Assembly (NCBI GenBank): GCA_027859175.1
Contig: JAQIBG010000318.1
Span: 1-35,591, forward strand
Reading direction: 5' to 3'
Origin: Planctomycetota bacterium
Lineage (GTDB): Bacteria > Planctomycetota > UBA11346
Length of the DNA stretch: 35,591 nucleotides
Shown here: in pieces, positions 8,368-16,479 of the stretch
Position numbering within the stretch: the stretch's first letter is position 1
How the letters are laid out: each line of letters begins with the position of its first letter
Program-made: the position numbers and the translations under genes
Notes under the pieces: model-generated
Told to the model about the DNA's origin: nothing
Database searches by the model: none
The model's input: only the letters and a program-made list of their open reading frames with translations

Positions 8368-9129
8368 ATGAAATCAACCACGCCCCGCCATCGCGCCACC
8401 GGTTTCACCCTGATCGAACTGCTGATTGTGGTCGCGATCTTGGGCATCCTGATGGGCCTCCTCCTTCCCGCGATTGCCGTCGCCAAGGGCGCCGCTCGCT
8501 CCGCCACCTGCCAGAGCAACCTGCGCCAACTGATGCTCGGCACCTATGGTTACGCCGATGACTATCACGGCACCCTGCCGCCGGTACGCGACTCCGATTA
8601 CAAGACCCACTGGTTCCAATTCGTGGCGCCCTACCTGGAGGTGAGCACCGCTGGCAGCAGCGATGGGCAGCGCGCCACCATGGCCACCGTGCATAAAACC
8701 CGCAGCGTGCTGTGGGGCTGCCCCGATTGGCAGGGCTCGATCCAAGGCAACGGCGCCACCGCCCTTTACGCCCCAGGATACGGCATGAACTTATACCTCG
8801 ATCGCCCCAACAGTTGGCGCTACTGGGCGCCCGGCGGCGGCTGGGGCGGCGGGCCGATAACGCCCTTCATGATCGACCAACTCGAGCACAGCACGCAACG
8901 CATTTTACTCGGCGATGCCAATAATTACGCCATCACCCCTCCCTGGTCAGCCCCCTACAAGGACGTACAAATGCCACCCATAGGCACCAGTATCAACCAA
9001 ACAGACTGGAAACCGATCGGGCAACGCCACGGCAGTGCTCGTGGCAACTTTGCCTTCGGCGATGGTCACATCGAATCCGTTTCACTGCGCCAAGCTTTGG
9101 TTGCGATTCAAGACCCGGGTTCGCTATGA
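8368..9129 (+). CDS. Type II-secretion-style pseudopilin (prepilin-type N-terminal domain)
   Basis: The protein has 253 residues. A short basic leader (MKSTTPRHRATG) precedes the prepilin peptidase site [19 protein letters not shown], so it should be cleaved, methylated and assembled or retained at the inner membrane with the domain outside. Conserved pseudopilin features follow: the ATCQSNLRQL motif, CPDW and a C-terminal HGSARGNFAFGDGH. The last is the H-X(9-10)-DG motif common in the large pilin families of Lentisphaerota, Verrucomicrobiota and Planctomycetota. The ATG at 8368 is preferred over the GTG at 8350, which lies in the operator and would destroy the leader. It is the first gene of an operon whose stop overlaps the GH26 start by 4 nt, so a role in binding or exporting mannan-active proteins is possible but unproven. 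Confidence 0.9.
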   Translation: MKSTTPRHRATGFTLIELLIVVAILGILMGLLLPAIAVAKGAARSATCQSNLRQLMLGTYGYADDYHGTLPPVRDSDYKTHWFQFVAPYLEVSTAGSSDGQRATMATVHKTRSVLWGCPDWQGSIQGNGATALYAPGYGMNLYLDRPNSWRYWAPGGGWGGGPITPFMIDQLEHSTQRILLGDANNYAITPPWSAPYKDVQMPPIGTSINQTDWKPIGQRHGSARGNFAFGDGHIESVSLRQALVAIQDPGSL

Positions 9130-10118
9130 CCTGCGCCAATCCCGCGGCCACGCCCGCCACCTGTGAGCAACTGACCTATCTCAATGGGCTCAGCAGTGCA
9201 CCGGAGCCACGTTTCCTCTCAGGTGTGTTCACCGCCGAATGCGCAAGCACCCTGGCCGAGGAGACAGGCCACCACGCCGCGCTGATCGGCGTCGAATATT
9301 GCCGCGGCTTCGGCATTCATGAGGTCGACCACCCGTCGCAAACCATCGCCTGGCGCGAGCTCAACCCAGCGCTCATCATCCACGCTGCCGCCGGCGGCAT
9401 GGTGCGGGTGCTCAGCCACTTTCCCAATCCGTGCAATGCGCGCTATGGCGGCCTGCGCGACAAAGACGCTGATATCACAGCCATTCTCCAAGCCGGCACC
9501 GCCGCGCGCGCCCGCTGGTTGGCCATGTTAGATGAACTTGCCGCCGGTTTTCACGATTTGGCCCAACACGGCATCACCGTCATCTACGGCCCGTTGCATG
9601 AAATGAACTGCAACGGCTTCTGGTGGGGTGCCACGCCAGAGCGAATCGGCATTGCCGGTTATCGTGCGCTGTGGGCGGATCTGTTCCACTACCTCAGCGT
9701 TGAAAAGGGCTGCGACAACCTGCTGTGGTTGTTTGCCCCCCTAGGTCACGACCCACTCGACATGCAGATCTATCCCGGTGACAACATGGTCGACCTCGTT
9801 GGTCTCGACGTGTACGGCGGCAGCATCGTACCGTGCACACCGGTCTACCAACAACTGGCCGCGCTCGACAAGCCTGTGGTGCTCAGCGAATACGGACCGG
9901 TTGCCTGGAACGAGCCAGAGGACAACTACCCGCGCTACGATTGCCGCCTGCTTGCGCACGAACTGGCCACGCACTGGCCACAAATTTGCTCCTTCATGTT
10001 TTGGGGCGGGCACTTCGCGCCCAGCGCCCACGACCACGCTGACGCCATGCTCGCCGATCCGCGCGTCATCACTCGTCACCAACTCGCCACTGAACGCCCC
10101 CTGGAAACATCGATATGA
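9126..10118 (+). CDS. Glycoside hydrolase family 26 protein (beta-mannanase-like)
   Basis: The 330-residue protein is a clan GH-A barrel of the GH26 type. Key motifs are HEMN with candidate acid/base Glu159 and the preceding His158, FWWG after it, YPGDNMVDLVGLDVY (216-230), and LSEYG with candidate nucleophile Glu255. GH26 members mostly hydrolyse beta-1,4-mannans by a retaining mechanism. No signal peptide is visible and the catalytic domain begins near residue 15, so the enzyme should be cytoplasmic, which is unusual for a mannanase and suggests it acts on imported oligosaccharides. Its ATG overlaps the pilin stop (ATGA) and its own stop overlaps the next start (ATGA), so all three proteins are coupled. 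Confidence 0.88.
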   Translation: MTCANPAATPATCEQLTYLNGLSSAPEPRFLSGVFTAECASTLAEETGHHAALIGVEYCRGFGIHEVDHPSQTIAWRELNPALIIHAAAGGMVRVLSHFPNPCNARYGGLRDKDADITAILQAGTAARARWLAMLDELAAGFHDLAQHGITVIYGPLHEMNCNGFWWGATPERIGIAGYRALWADLFHYLSVEKGCDNLLWLFAPLGHDPLDMQIYPGDNMVDLVGLDVYGGSIVPCTPVYQQLAALDKPVVLSEYGPVAWNEPEDNYPRYDCRLLAHELATHWPQICSFMFWGGHFAPSAHDHADAMLADPRVITRHQLATERPLETSI

Positions 10119-10681
10119 ATTATTGCTCCCGCACCGCCGCCCTCCTGCTGACTCTTGGCGCTGCGCTATCGTCGCCGCTGCTTGCCGCGGAAACGATCGC
10201 TGATGGAATCGCAACAGGCCTGACCACGCGCCAATGGGAACCGATCTGGCAGGCAGGCGCCGACAAAGGAGCCGCCGCAAGCTGGGCCCACGATACCACC
10301 ACCTGGCATAGCGCGCCGAATAGCCTCAAGCTTGTGGTTCCCGAGGGCGCCGGCCCCGCCAACACCCGCATTGGGTTATTCCCTGGCGGCACTTGGCCCG
10401 CCGCCGGCACCCTCAGCCTAACCGGCGTCGCCAAACTCAGCGGCAGCGCCAAACTCATTGCGGTGGTGTCGGTCAGTGGCTTCGACGACAACTGGAAGCG
10501 GTCGTTCAGCGCCGATATCACGGCGATCAAAAACCCCGGCAGTGACGCTTGGCAAGACATTAGCGGGCAGGTCGAAGTCCCAGCCGGGCTGCGGCAGATC
10601 GCCCTGCAAATCACCGTGGTTGAAGGCCACGGCACGGTGTGGCTCGACGACATCGCCTTTCCAGCCCTGCCCCTGCCCTAG
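10115..10681 (+). CDS. Secreted beta-sandwich (CBM-like) protein
   Basis: The 188-residue protein begins with a clear signal peptide (NYCSRTAALLLTLGAALSSP, cleavage near LLAAE). The remainder is a single domain with the pattern of a carbohydrate-binding jelly-roll: HSAPNSLKLVV near the start, alternating strands, and a terminal VWLDDIAFPALP, which is typical for CBM_4_9/CenC-like modules. There is no catalytic domain. It likely binds polysaccharide outside the cytoplasm. The start overlaps the GH26 stop by 4 nt (ATGA). The N-terminal domain of the GH39-like enzyme in the same putative regulon has a similar organisation. Confidence 0.7.
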   Translation: MNYCSRTAALLLTLGAALSSPLLAAETIADGIATGLTTRQWEPIWQAGADKGAAASWAHDTTTWHSAPNSLKLVVPEGAGPANTRIGLFPGGTWPAAGTLSLTGVAKLSGSAKLIAVVSVSGFDDNWKRSFSADITAIKNPGSDAWQDISGQVEVPAGLRQIALQITVVEGHGTVWLDDIAFPALPLP

Positions 10682-10703
10682 CAGACTGTTGCGATTCATC
10701 AGG

Positions 10704-10749
10704 GCGCATTGCGCAGGGCTCGGGCCGCATGCCTCAGAGCGCATTGCGC
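10704..10749. repeat. Two copies of an 11-bp palindrome upstream of the lacI-type gene
   Basis: GCGCATTGCGC occurs at 10704-10714 and again at 10739-10749; each is palindromic around a central T. The spacing is 35 bp. Around them lies an imperfect inverted repeat (GGGCTCGGGCC near 10716-10726 and GGGCCCGGCCC near 10759-10769). The sites may be operators for autoregulation of the LacI gene, or a processing/termination structure after the CBM-like gene. Confidence 0.5.
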
Positions 10750-10788
10750 CTTGCTCATGGGCCCGGCCCAGCAGGGTAACTAACTGCC

Positions 10789-11823
10789 ATGCAACGCGTT
10801 ACCCTGCAGCAGATCGCCGACGCCACCGGCCTCGGGAAAAGTACCGTTGGCTATATTTTGCGCGGCGATCGCAAACGCTTCACCGAGGAGTCATGCGAAC
10901 TGGTGCTGCGCACCGCGCGTCAACTCGGCTACCGCTCTAACGTTGCTGCCCGCGCCATGTCGAAAGGTCGCTTCGGCGCGGTTGCCCTCATCAACAGCAC
11001 CGGTTTTCTGCGCAGTATTTTCAGCCCCCACCTACTCACCGGCATCGACGCCAGCCTCCAACAAGCCGGCCTCCTCCTTACCGTCGCCGCCCTCGACGAC
11101 GAGCACCTCACCGACCGCGAACGGCTTCCCAGCCTACTTAGCGACCTGTCGGTTGATGGCATCCTCCTCAATTATGCGTTCCACCAACCCCCTGGCCTGA
11201 ACGAGTTGCTCAGCCAGCTCGGGCTACCAACGGTGTGGATCAACGCCAAATACGCCGACAATGCGGTGTATGCCAACGACCACGGCGGTGCCCAGACGGC
11301 CACTGAACGGCTGCTTAAGCTGGGGCACACCCGCATCGCTTACTGTGATCCAGAAATCGGCAGCGATGACGACCAAGTCTTTTGGCATTACAGCATGCAT
11401 GATCGCGAAGCCGGTTACCGCGCCGCCATGACCGCGGCCGGGCTACCCGCGCAGGTGTGGCGCCCCAAACACCGTCAGCCGCCGCATGAGTGGCTAGACC
11501 TATGCCGCGAGTGGTTCGCGAACCCAACCCGGCCCAGCGCAATCTTGTGCTATAGCCCGCGGATTGCCCGCAACCTCCTGATGGCGGCCAGTCAACTGGA
11601 CATCAAAATCCCGCAGGACTGCTCGCTGATGACTTTTGCAGCCGGACTCGTCGATGATCTCCAGGTCCCGATCGACACCGTGCTCATCCCCGACCGCGCT
11701 ATCGGTCACGCCGCCGTTGCGATGCTCCGCGATCAGATCGCAACCGGCACCACCAAGCAAGTGAGCCAGGCCATAACGATGGACCTGGCTCAAGGCGCTA
11801 GCTGCAGCCCGCCCACTCCCTAA
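10789..11823 (+). CDS. LacI-family transcriptional regulator
   Basis: The 344-residue protein has the LacI N-terminal helix-turn-helix and hinge (VTLQQIADATGLGKSTVGYI at 4-23, then RAMSKGRFGAVALI) and a periplasmic-binding-like effector domain, including DGILLNYAFH, VWINAKYADNAVYANDHGGA, GHTRIAYC and PSAILCYSPRIARNLL. It binds DNA as a dimer and responds to a sugar. It sits between two glycoside hydrolase units that both carry GTGCACCGGTGCAC in their promoters, so it is the prime candidate to bind that site. The start at 10789 places the HTH at the very N-terminus as in the family; a clear Shine-Dalgarno sequence is not visible. Confidence 0.92.
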   Translation: MQRVTLQQIADATGLGKSTVGYILRGDRKRFTEESCELVLRTARQLGYRSNVAARAMSKGRFGAVALINSTGFLRSIFSPHLLTGIDASLQQAGLLLTVAALDDEHLTDRERLPSLLSDLSVDGILLNYAFHQPPGLNELLSQLGLPTVWINAKYADNAVYANDHGGAQTATERLLKLGHTRIAYCDPEIGSDDDQVFWHYSMHDREAGYRAAMTAAGLPAQVWRPKHRQPPHEWLDLCREWFANPTRPSAILCYSPRIARNLLMAASQLDIKIPQDCSLMTFAAGLVDDLQVPIDTVLIPDRAIGHAAVAMLRDQIATGTTKQVSQAITMDLAQGASCSPPTP

Positions 11824-11853
11824 CGGCGCACTGCATTCGCTAATCGCTACCGC

Positions 11854-14391
11854 TTACTTCAAGCGCTCAAGGTCGGCACCAACGATGAAGTACCGTGGTT
11901 CGTGGTCGAGCAGCAAGCCTTCATCGGCTATACCCGCACAAGGGTGACCAAAGGCTGTCACCGCGACCAGGTTTTCAGCGCCATCGAGCGCCAGCTTGGC
12001 GGATGCCTCCGCGCCGCTTGACCAGCCTACCAACACGCGCGTGCCATCCGTGCGGGTAAAGGCGTAGCAATGCTTACCAGCCGCATCATCACCGATGTTT
12101 TCGGTGAAATCAGCCCCTCCGAGCAGACGGTCATGCACCGCAACAAGGGCCTCGCCAATCAAGGGCTGATCGGCAACGCCACGCAACATATGAAAGTTGG
12201 ATTGCCCCGGAAAATCGCGCGGGCCCGAACTGTAAATGTAGTGCCGCTCGATACCGGCTGCCTGGCGACTGATCAAACCAGCCAGCAACACCATGGCATC
12301 GTCAAGGCCATTGGCATTGAAACCGCTCTCGCAGTCCCAAATCGGCAGCACCCGACCATGCTTCGCCATCATCGCCTGCAGAGCGCCGACTTCTTTCGCA
12401 AAGGCCGGGGCCCCACGCAGGCCGTACTGACACTCACCGTAAGCATGGTAGCTGACCACATCAGCGTGCTTCAGCAGGCCCTTTTCAAAACAACGGCGGA
12501 AAAAATGCGGTGCCGATCCTGCAGTCGCCCCAACCACCACCGTGGCATCTGGGTCCACCTCTTTAATCACGGCATAGGCTTCGCGCGCTAAGTCCACATA
12601 GGCCTGCTCGAGACTGACGCCGGTATCTTTGTTGACCTTCAAGAAGTAGTCATTGGGCTCATTCCAAATCTGGTACACCTGAACCCGCCCCTTGAGATGC
12701 TCAACCGTTGTGCGAACAAAAGAACGCCAAGTGGCGATATCGGTCGGCGGATATTTATTCCAACCAGCCCAGGGTGAGGTCTTTTCACGGATGTTGGCGG
12801 GTGCGCTCGAGGCCCAGCGCGGCGTCCCGTTAAGGATCACCATCGGCTCAACACCGGCCTCCAGGTAGGCGTTCAACTGGTCATCAGGGAAATTGAAGGC
12901 ACCCTGCTTGGCTTCGATCGAGGCCCACGAAAACTCAAAACAGCGCGCGGACTGAATCCCGATGCTTTTGGCGTGTGGCAGCTGCCGCGGGTCTCCTGCC
13001 GTGATATGGCTCCCAAGAAAACCGGGCGCGGCATCGCTACGCACATGCGGCACGCACACCACCACCGCATCACGCGTGATGAGCCCGTCCTGCCCAGCCA
13101 ACACCGGCGCCAATCGGAACCAACCCAACGGCAAGTTTTCGATTGTGACCGAGGCCCCTTCGCCGCCCTCTGGCAAAGCCACGACCTGAGCCGCATGTTC
13201 TTGAACAACCAGCCCTTCGGCATCGAACGCACGAATCTGAACCGTGGTGCCAAGCGGAATGTCCACCGTACGTAAACTGAGACGTAAGGTCGATCCGCGC
13301 ACAGTGCCGCCCAGCGCATCGGCACCGGCAACGACCCGTAAACCCGCCTGCGGCCGCGCGCTATCAGCCACCTCAACTGACTCAGAACCCACTTCCACCA
13401 AGCTGACGCCATCAATGCGCAAATCATGTTTGCCGAAGTGTTCAACCCGCAGGTACACCTTTTCAGCGCGGCCCGAGAAGGTGCCATAACGCGGAACCTG
13501 ATGCTCATAGCTGCCGACTGCCACGCCGTCGGTAAAGGTGAGTGGGACTTTTTTGATTATTTTGACATTGGAACCTGGCCGAGCAATCCACACGAAGGCA
13601 TCACCGTCGCTGCCTGAGCCGCGAACACGAACGCGATAAGTCTTTCCATAGCGTAAAGTCAAGTCTTCGGCGTGGGTCAAGAACCCGAAAATTCCCGCCT
13701 CCGACACAAAGCTGCTGCTGCCATCGGCATGCTGCGTCCATGCCGGCGGGTTGTCTGACGCAAAATAATTGGCCTTGTGGTCACCCCAGTCAGGCGTGGT
13801 GTAATGCCAACCGATGCCGCCCAGTGCAAACCCGGGGTCAAATAACAGTTCACCACGCGCAAAACCATCACTCTCCGGCACGATAAGCTGTTCCTGCGGC
13901 GTAATCGACACCGAACGTAGTTCATAGCGCCCGATGCCACGGAATCTTAGGATCAGCACGGTATCGGCATCACTGTGCTCCACGGTGATCTGAGTCGCGT
14001 AGCGCTGCCACTCGCGACTAACCGGAAAACCGTCACTACCATGGTGCGTGAATGGATCGCTGGCCCGCCGCAAGGTCAGTCCAAGACCTTCGATCTGTCC
14101 AACGCTGCGCCCCTCGAAACTGATGCCATACACCGTGTTGGCCGCCACCTTCAGACGTGGCAAAGACACGGCCTCGGCCTTGGCTTGGACGTTGATCGCC
14201 AGCACCTGACCGCTGCCATCGCTGGCCTGTTCCAGGCTCAAACTGCCATCGGGCCGCTTCCAGGTACTGGCTGCCCACCGTGTATCCGACAGGCTGGATG
14301 CCGTTGAAAAGTCCGTCGCAAGCACGGGTTCGGCTGCGCTGGGTGTCGTGACCACAAGGAGCACGAGGATGATGGTAAGCAAATGGGGCAT
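11854..14391 (-). CDS. Secreted clan GH-A glycoside hydrolase (GH39-like) with N-terminal CBM domains
   Basis: The start at 14391 is chosen because GGAG lies 6 nt before it and it yields a signal peptide (MPHLLTIILVLLVVTTPSAA). The 845-residue protein has two beta-sandwich modules of CBM_4_9 type (about 20-165 and 180-335), a linker beta domain (about 350-450), and a TIM barrel from about 455. The barrel shows IWNEPN with candidate acid/base Glu578 and WDCESGF with candidate nucleophile Glu688, plus ILNGTPRWASS and SYHAYG. This fits GH39 or a related GH-A family; the substrate cannot be read from the sequence. It is convergent with the lacI-type gene and has the same operator palindrome upstream as the GH26 operon. 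Confidence 0.82.
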   Translation of the reverse strand: MPHLLTIILVLLVVTTPSAAEPVLATDFSTASSLSDTRWAASTWKRPDGSLSLEQASDGSGQVLAINVQAKAEAVSLPRLKVAANTVYGISFEGRSVGQIEGLGLTLRRASDPFTHHGSDGFPVSREWQRYATQITVEHSDADTVLILRFRGIGRYELRSVSITPQEQLIVPESDGFARGELLFDPGFALGGIGWHYTTPDWGDHKANYFASDNPPAWTQHADGSSSFVSEAGIFGFLTHAEDLTLRYGKTYRVRVRGSGSDGDAFVWIARPGSNVKIIKKVPLTFTDGVAVGSYEHQVPRYGTFSGRAEKVYLRVEHFGKHDLRIDGVSLVEVGSESVEVADSARPQAGLRVVAGADALGGTVRGSTLRLSLRTVDIPLGTTVQIRAFDAEGLVVQEHAAQVVALPEGGEGASVTIENLPLGWFRLAPVLAGQDGLITRDAVVVCVPHVRSDAAPGFLGSHITAGDPRQLPHAKSIGIQSARCFEFSWASIEAKQGAFNFPDDQLNAYLEAGVEPMVILNGTPRWASSAPANIREKTSPWAGWNKYPPTDIATWRSFVRTTVEHLKGRVQVYQIWNEPNDYFLKVNKDTGVSLEQAYVDLAREAYAVIKEVDPDATVVVGATAGSAPHFFRRCFEKGLLKHADVVSYHAYGECQYGLRGAPAFAKEVGALQAMMAKHGRVLPIWDCESGFNANGLDDAMVLLAGLISRQAAGIERHYIYSSGPRDFPGQSNFHMLRGVADQPLIGEALVAVHDRLLGGADFTENIGDDAAGKHCYAFTRTDGTRVLVGWSSGAEASAKLALDGAENLVAVTAFGHPCAGIADEGLLLDHEPRYFIVGADLERLK

Positions 14392-14485
14392 GGGAAACTC
14401 CAGGGCAAGTATGGACACCACGCGAGCCAAGTCCAAGGCTGACGAGCCCTGTTTTAGCACCAACGCGGCCGGTGTACATCGATTA

Positions 14486-14499
14486 GTGCACCGGTGCAC
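14486..14499. promoter_or_regulatory. Perfect 14-bp palindrome GTGCACCGGTGCAC, probable LacI-type operator (copy 2)
   Basis: It is identical over all 14 bp to the site at 8327-8340. On the minus strand it directly follows a possible -10 box, TACAAT (14505-14500), so it would cover the transcription start of the GH39-like gene, 95 bp before its ATG. No good -35 box is visible at 16-18 bp from TACAAT. Confidence 0.72.
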
Positions 14500-14573
14500 A
14501 TTGTACGTTTAACCCATTCTTGCGTTGAGACAAAGCTCCCTCACACCATTCGCGTCACCACCCGTCCGGCGCT

Positions 14574-15662
14574 TTATCCAAGCCGCAGGCGCCCGAAGCG
14601 GATCTGCGTCCGCCGGCAGTCGGCGTTGTGTGAGCTATCCCACACGGCTTCGATCAATCCCGGCGTGGCCGGGTCTTCGATCAGCGTGGCGTAGCTATTG
14701 CGATTGCCGCCATCGTAGAACGGACGCGGCTCTGACCACACGCCACCAACCGGGCGCACCACGTAACTCAAACCGGGGCGCTCCCAGGCCACGCCATCGC
14801 TATACACGTAGATCTCACGCCCGTCACCGAGGATGGCAAACGCGCCCTTGGCCACCGTGTTATGCAGCGCGCCCTGGGCTTCGGCCGGCGTCCAGGTGCG
14901 GCCGCCATCCTGGCTCTCGCTGCGATACGCCACCGGCGGTTCCATGGCACGGGCGTCACCGCTGTAGGCGGCACTGCGCATGACCATGCTGAGGCTGCCA
15001 TCGGCCGCCGCTGCTAGGCCTCCCTCGTGCACGAAGCATGGGCCAGCCTCGGGAAATGGGACGTAACCCGCCAGCGACCACTCCAACAGATTGCGACTCT
15101 CCAACACAAACTGGCGCCGGTCACCGCACGGGTCACGCCGCAAGGTATTGCGATGCACCGGCAGCAGGTAGCGATCACCATGCTGCACGATGCCGGCACA
15201 AGTGATCAGCGGCGAGGCGTGATGATTGGTAATTTCAACCGGCACCCACGAGCCCCCGTCATCAGCCGAGTAGGCAGCACATAATTGACTGTCTTCACTG
15301 TCACGACGGTGCATCGGGCAGCGCATCGCAAAGCACCACAAGGTGCTCTGACCAGGCGGCCGATACAAAACCGAGTTGGCATAGGCCACACTCTGGTCAC
15401 CAAGGCGATGGTGGTGATCAAATACCATCTGCGTTTGCCACCAGGTTTGGCCGTCGTCGTCGCTCACCCGGCACAGCACATCACCCATGTCGGCCTTGCC
15501 ACGAAGGCGGCCACCGTAGGTCGCGATCAAGCGCTTACCGTTGGCCGAGCGCACCACGAAAGGCTGCCATATACAATCGTAGGGACTGTTCGGTCCGAGT
15601 TCGTCGATCAAACTGAGGTCGACGATGTCGCCGGTATAGGATGAAGAGGTCGTTGCAGACAT
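14574..15662 (-). CDS. Sialidase-fold (BNR repeat) protein
   Basis: The protein has 362 residues starting at the ATG at 15662, which has AGGGG 7 nt upstream; the open frame extends further but reads through the RraA gene end region. It shows repeated Asp-box-like motifs: SDDDGQTWW, SADDGGSWVP and SQDGGRTWTP, each at a beta-propeller turn. This is the exo-sialidase/BNR fold, which in these bacteria includes sialidases, rhamnosidases and many uncharacterised hydrolases. No signal peptide is seen, so it is predicted to be cytoplasmic. Its gene follows the RraA-like gene by 61 bp in the same operon. The substrate is unknown. Confidence 0.8.
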   Translation of the reverse strand: MSATTSSSYTGDIVDLSLIDELGPNSPYDCIWQPFVVRSANGKRLIATYGGRLRGKADMGDVLCRVSDDDGQTWWQTQMVFDHHHRLGDQSVAYANSVLYRPPGQSTLWCFAMRCPMHRRDSEDSQLCAAYSADDGGSWVPVEITNHHASPLITCAGIVQHGDRYLLPVHRNTLRRDPCGDRRQFVLESRNLLEWSLAGYVPFPEAGPCFVHEGGLAAAADGSLSMVMRSAAYSGDARAMEPPVAYRSESQDGGRTWTPAEAQGALHNTVAKGAFAILGDGREIYVYSDGVAWERPGLSYVVRPVGGVWSEPRPFYDGGNRNSYATLIEDPATPGLIEAVWDSSHNADCRRTQIRFGRLRLG

Positions 15663-15723
15663 GACTGTTCCCCTGGAACATGAGATGGATTGAAGATGGT
15701 TGAATGAGCCCGCTAGACGCGAC

Positions 15724-16479
15724 TCACCACTCGCCAGTGCGGCCAAAACGTTCAGCGCTGGCGGCCACAAAGGCACGGCCCGCCGCATCGATGCGGTCAC
15801 AGATCTGCAGTGCGTTGAGCCCGATGACATCGCGGCTGGCAGGAATAAGGCTGCGACATTCGTTATCGTCCATGAAACGCGTGGCCTCCAGGAGACCCGC
15901 CTCGTCACCGTGCGGCACCGCCAGAAAGCCATGCTGGTCGGCATGAATCAGTTGGCCTGGTTCAATCCGCGTCCCAAACACCTCAACCGCTTCGCCCCAG
16001 CGCACCGGGCAACTATAGGCATGCCCCACGCACAAGCGCCGCGCCAAGCAGCGAAACCCACCCGAGCGCACCTCGGCCACATCGCGAATCGCACCATCGG
16101 TAATGGTGCCAACGCAGCCCAAAGCCCGGTGAATGCCGGTATTGACCTCGCCCCAAAAGGCACCGTGGGTGGCCGCGCCGTCGAGATCTTGCACCACCAC
16201 CACTTTCGGGCCTGGCTGCGAGGCAATGTAACGCCGGTACCGACTCCAAGCATCGGGCTGCTGCTGCACATGGGCAGGATTGGATGGCTCGATGGTGACC
16301 GTCACCGCCCAGCCAACCATGGGCAGATGATCGGGCATGAAGTCGACCAGCGGCTCGCGGTTGACCGCATCACGGGCGAAGTCTGCCGTGGTGATCTGTT
16401 CCCAGCCATTGTAGACGCTGGGGGTATTCCAGCGGCTCAGGGCCGCGAGTTGTTCTGGGTCGAGAGCACGTGTCGTCAT
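15724..16479 (-). CDS. RraA/HMG-aldolase family protein
   Basis: The 251-residue protein contains the family core GCVGTITDGAIRDVAEV, where the Arg-Asp pair binds metal and substrate, and HADQHGFLAVP near the end of the fold. Members with aldolase activity cleave 4-hydroxy-4-methyl-2-oxoglutarate and related 2-keto acids to pyruvate, while RraA itself inhibits RNase E. Here the neighbours (HpcH/HpaI aldolase remnant and two BNR proteins) favour a sugar-acid aldolase or lyase role. The ATG at 16479 overlaps the upstream stop as TGATG, which decides the start. The N-terminal extension of about 60 residues before GWAVTVTIEP resembles that of the longer family members. Confidence 0.82.
   Translation of the reverse strand: MTTRALDPEQLAALSRWNTPSVYNGWEQITTADFARDAVNREPLVDFMPDHLPMVGWAVTVTIEPSNPAHVQQQPDAWSRYRRYIASQPGPKVVVVQDLDGAATHGAFWGEVNTGIHRALGCVGTITDGAIRDVAEVRSGGFRCLARRLCVGHAYSCPVRWGEAVEVFGTRIEPGQLIHADQHGFLAVPHGDEAGLLEATRFMDDNECRSLIPASRDVIGLNALQICDRIDAAGRAFVAASAERFGRTGEW

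Noticed and set aside
14392-14499. Longer N-terminus of the GH39-like protein starting at 14499
   Set aside because: The GTG is in the operator palindrome; the ATG at 14391 gives a proper signal peptide and has GGAG.
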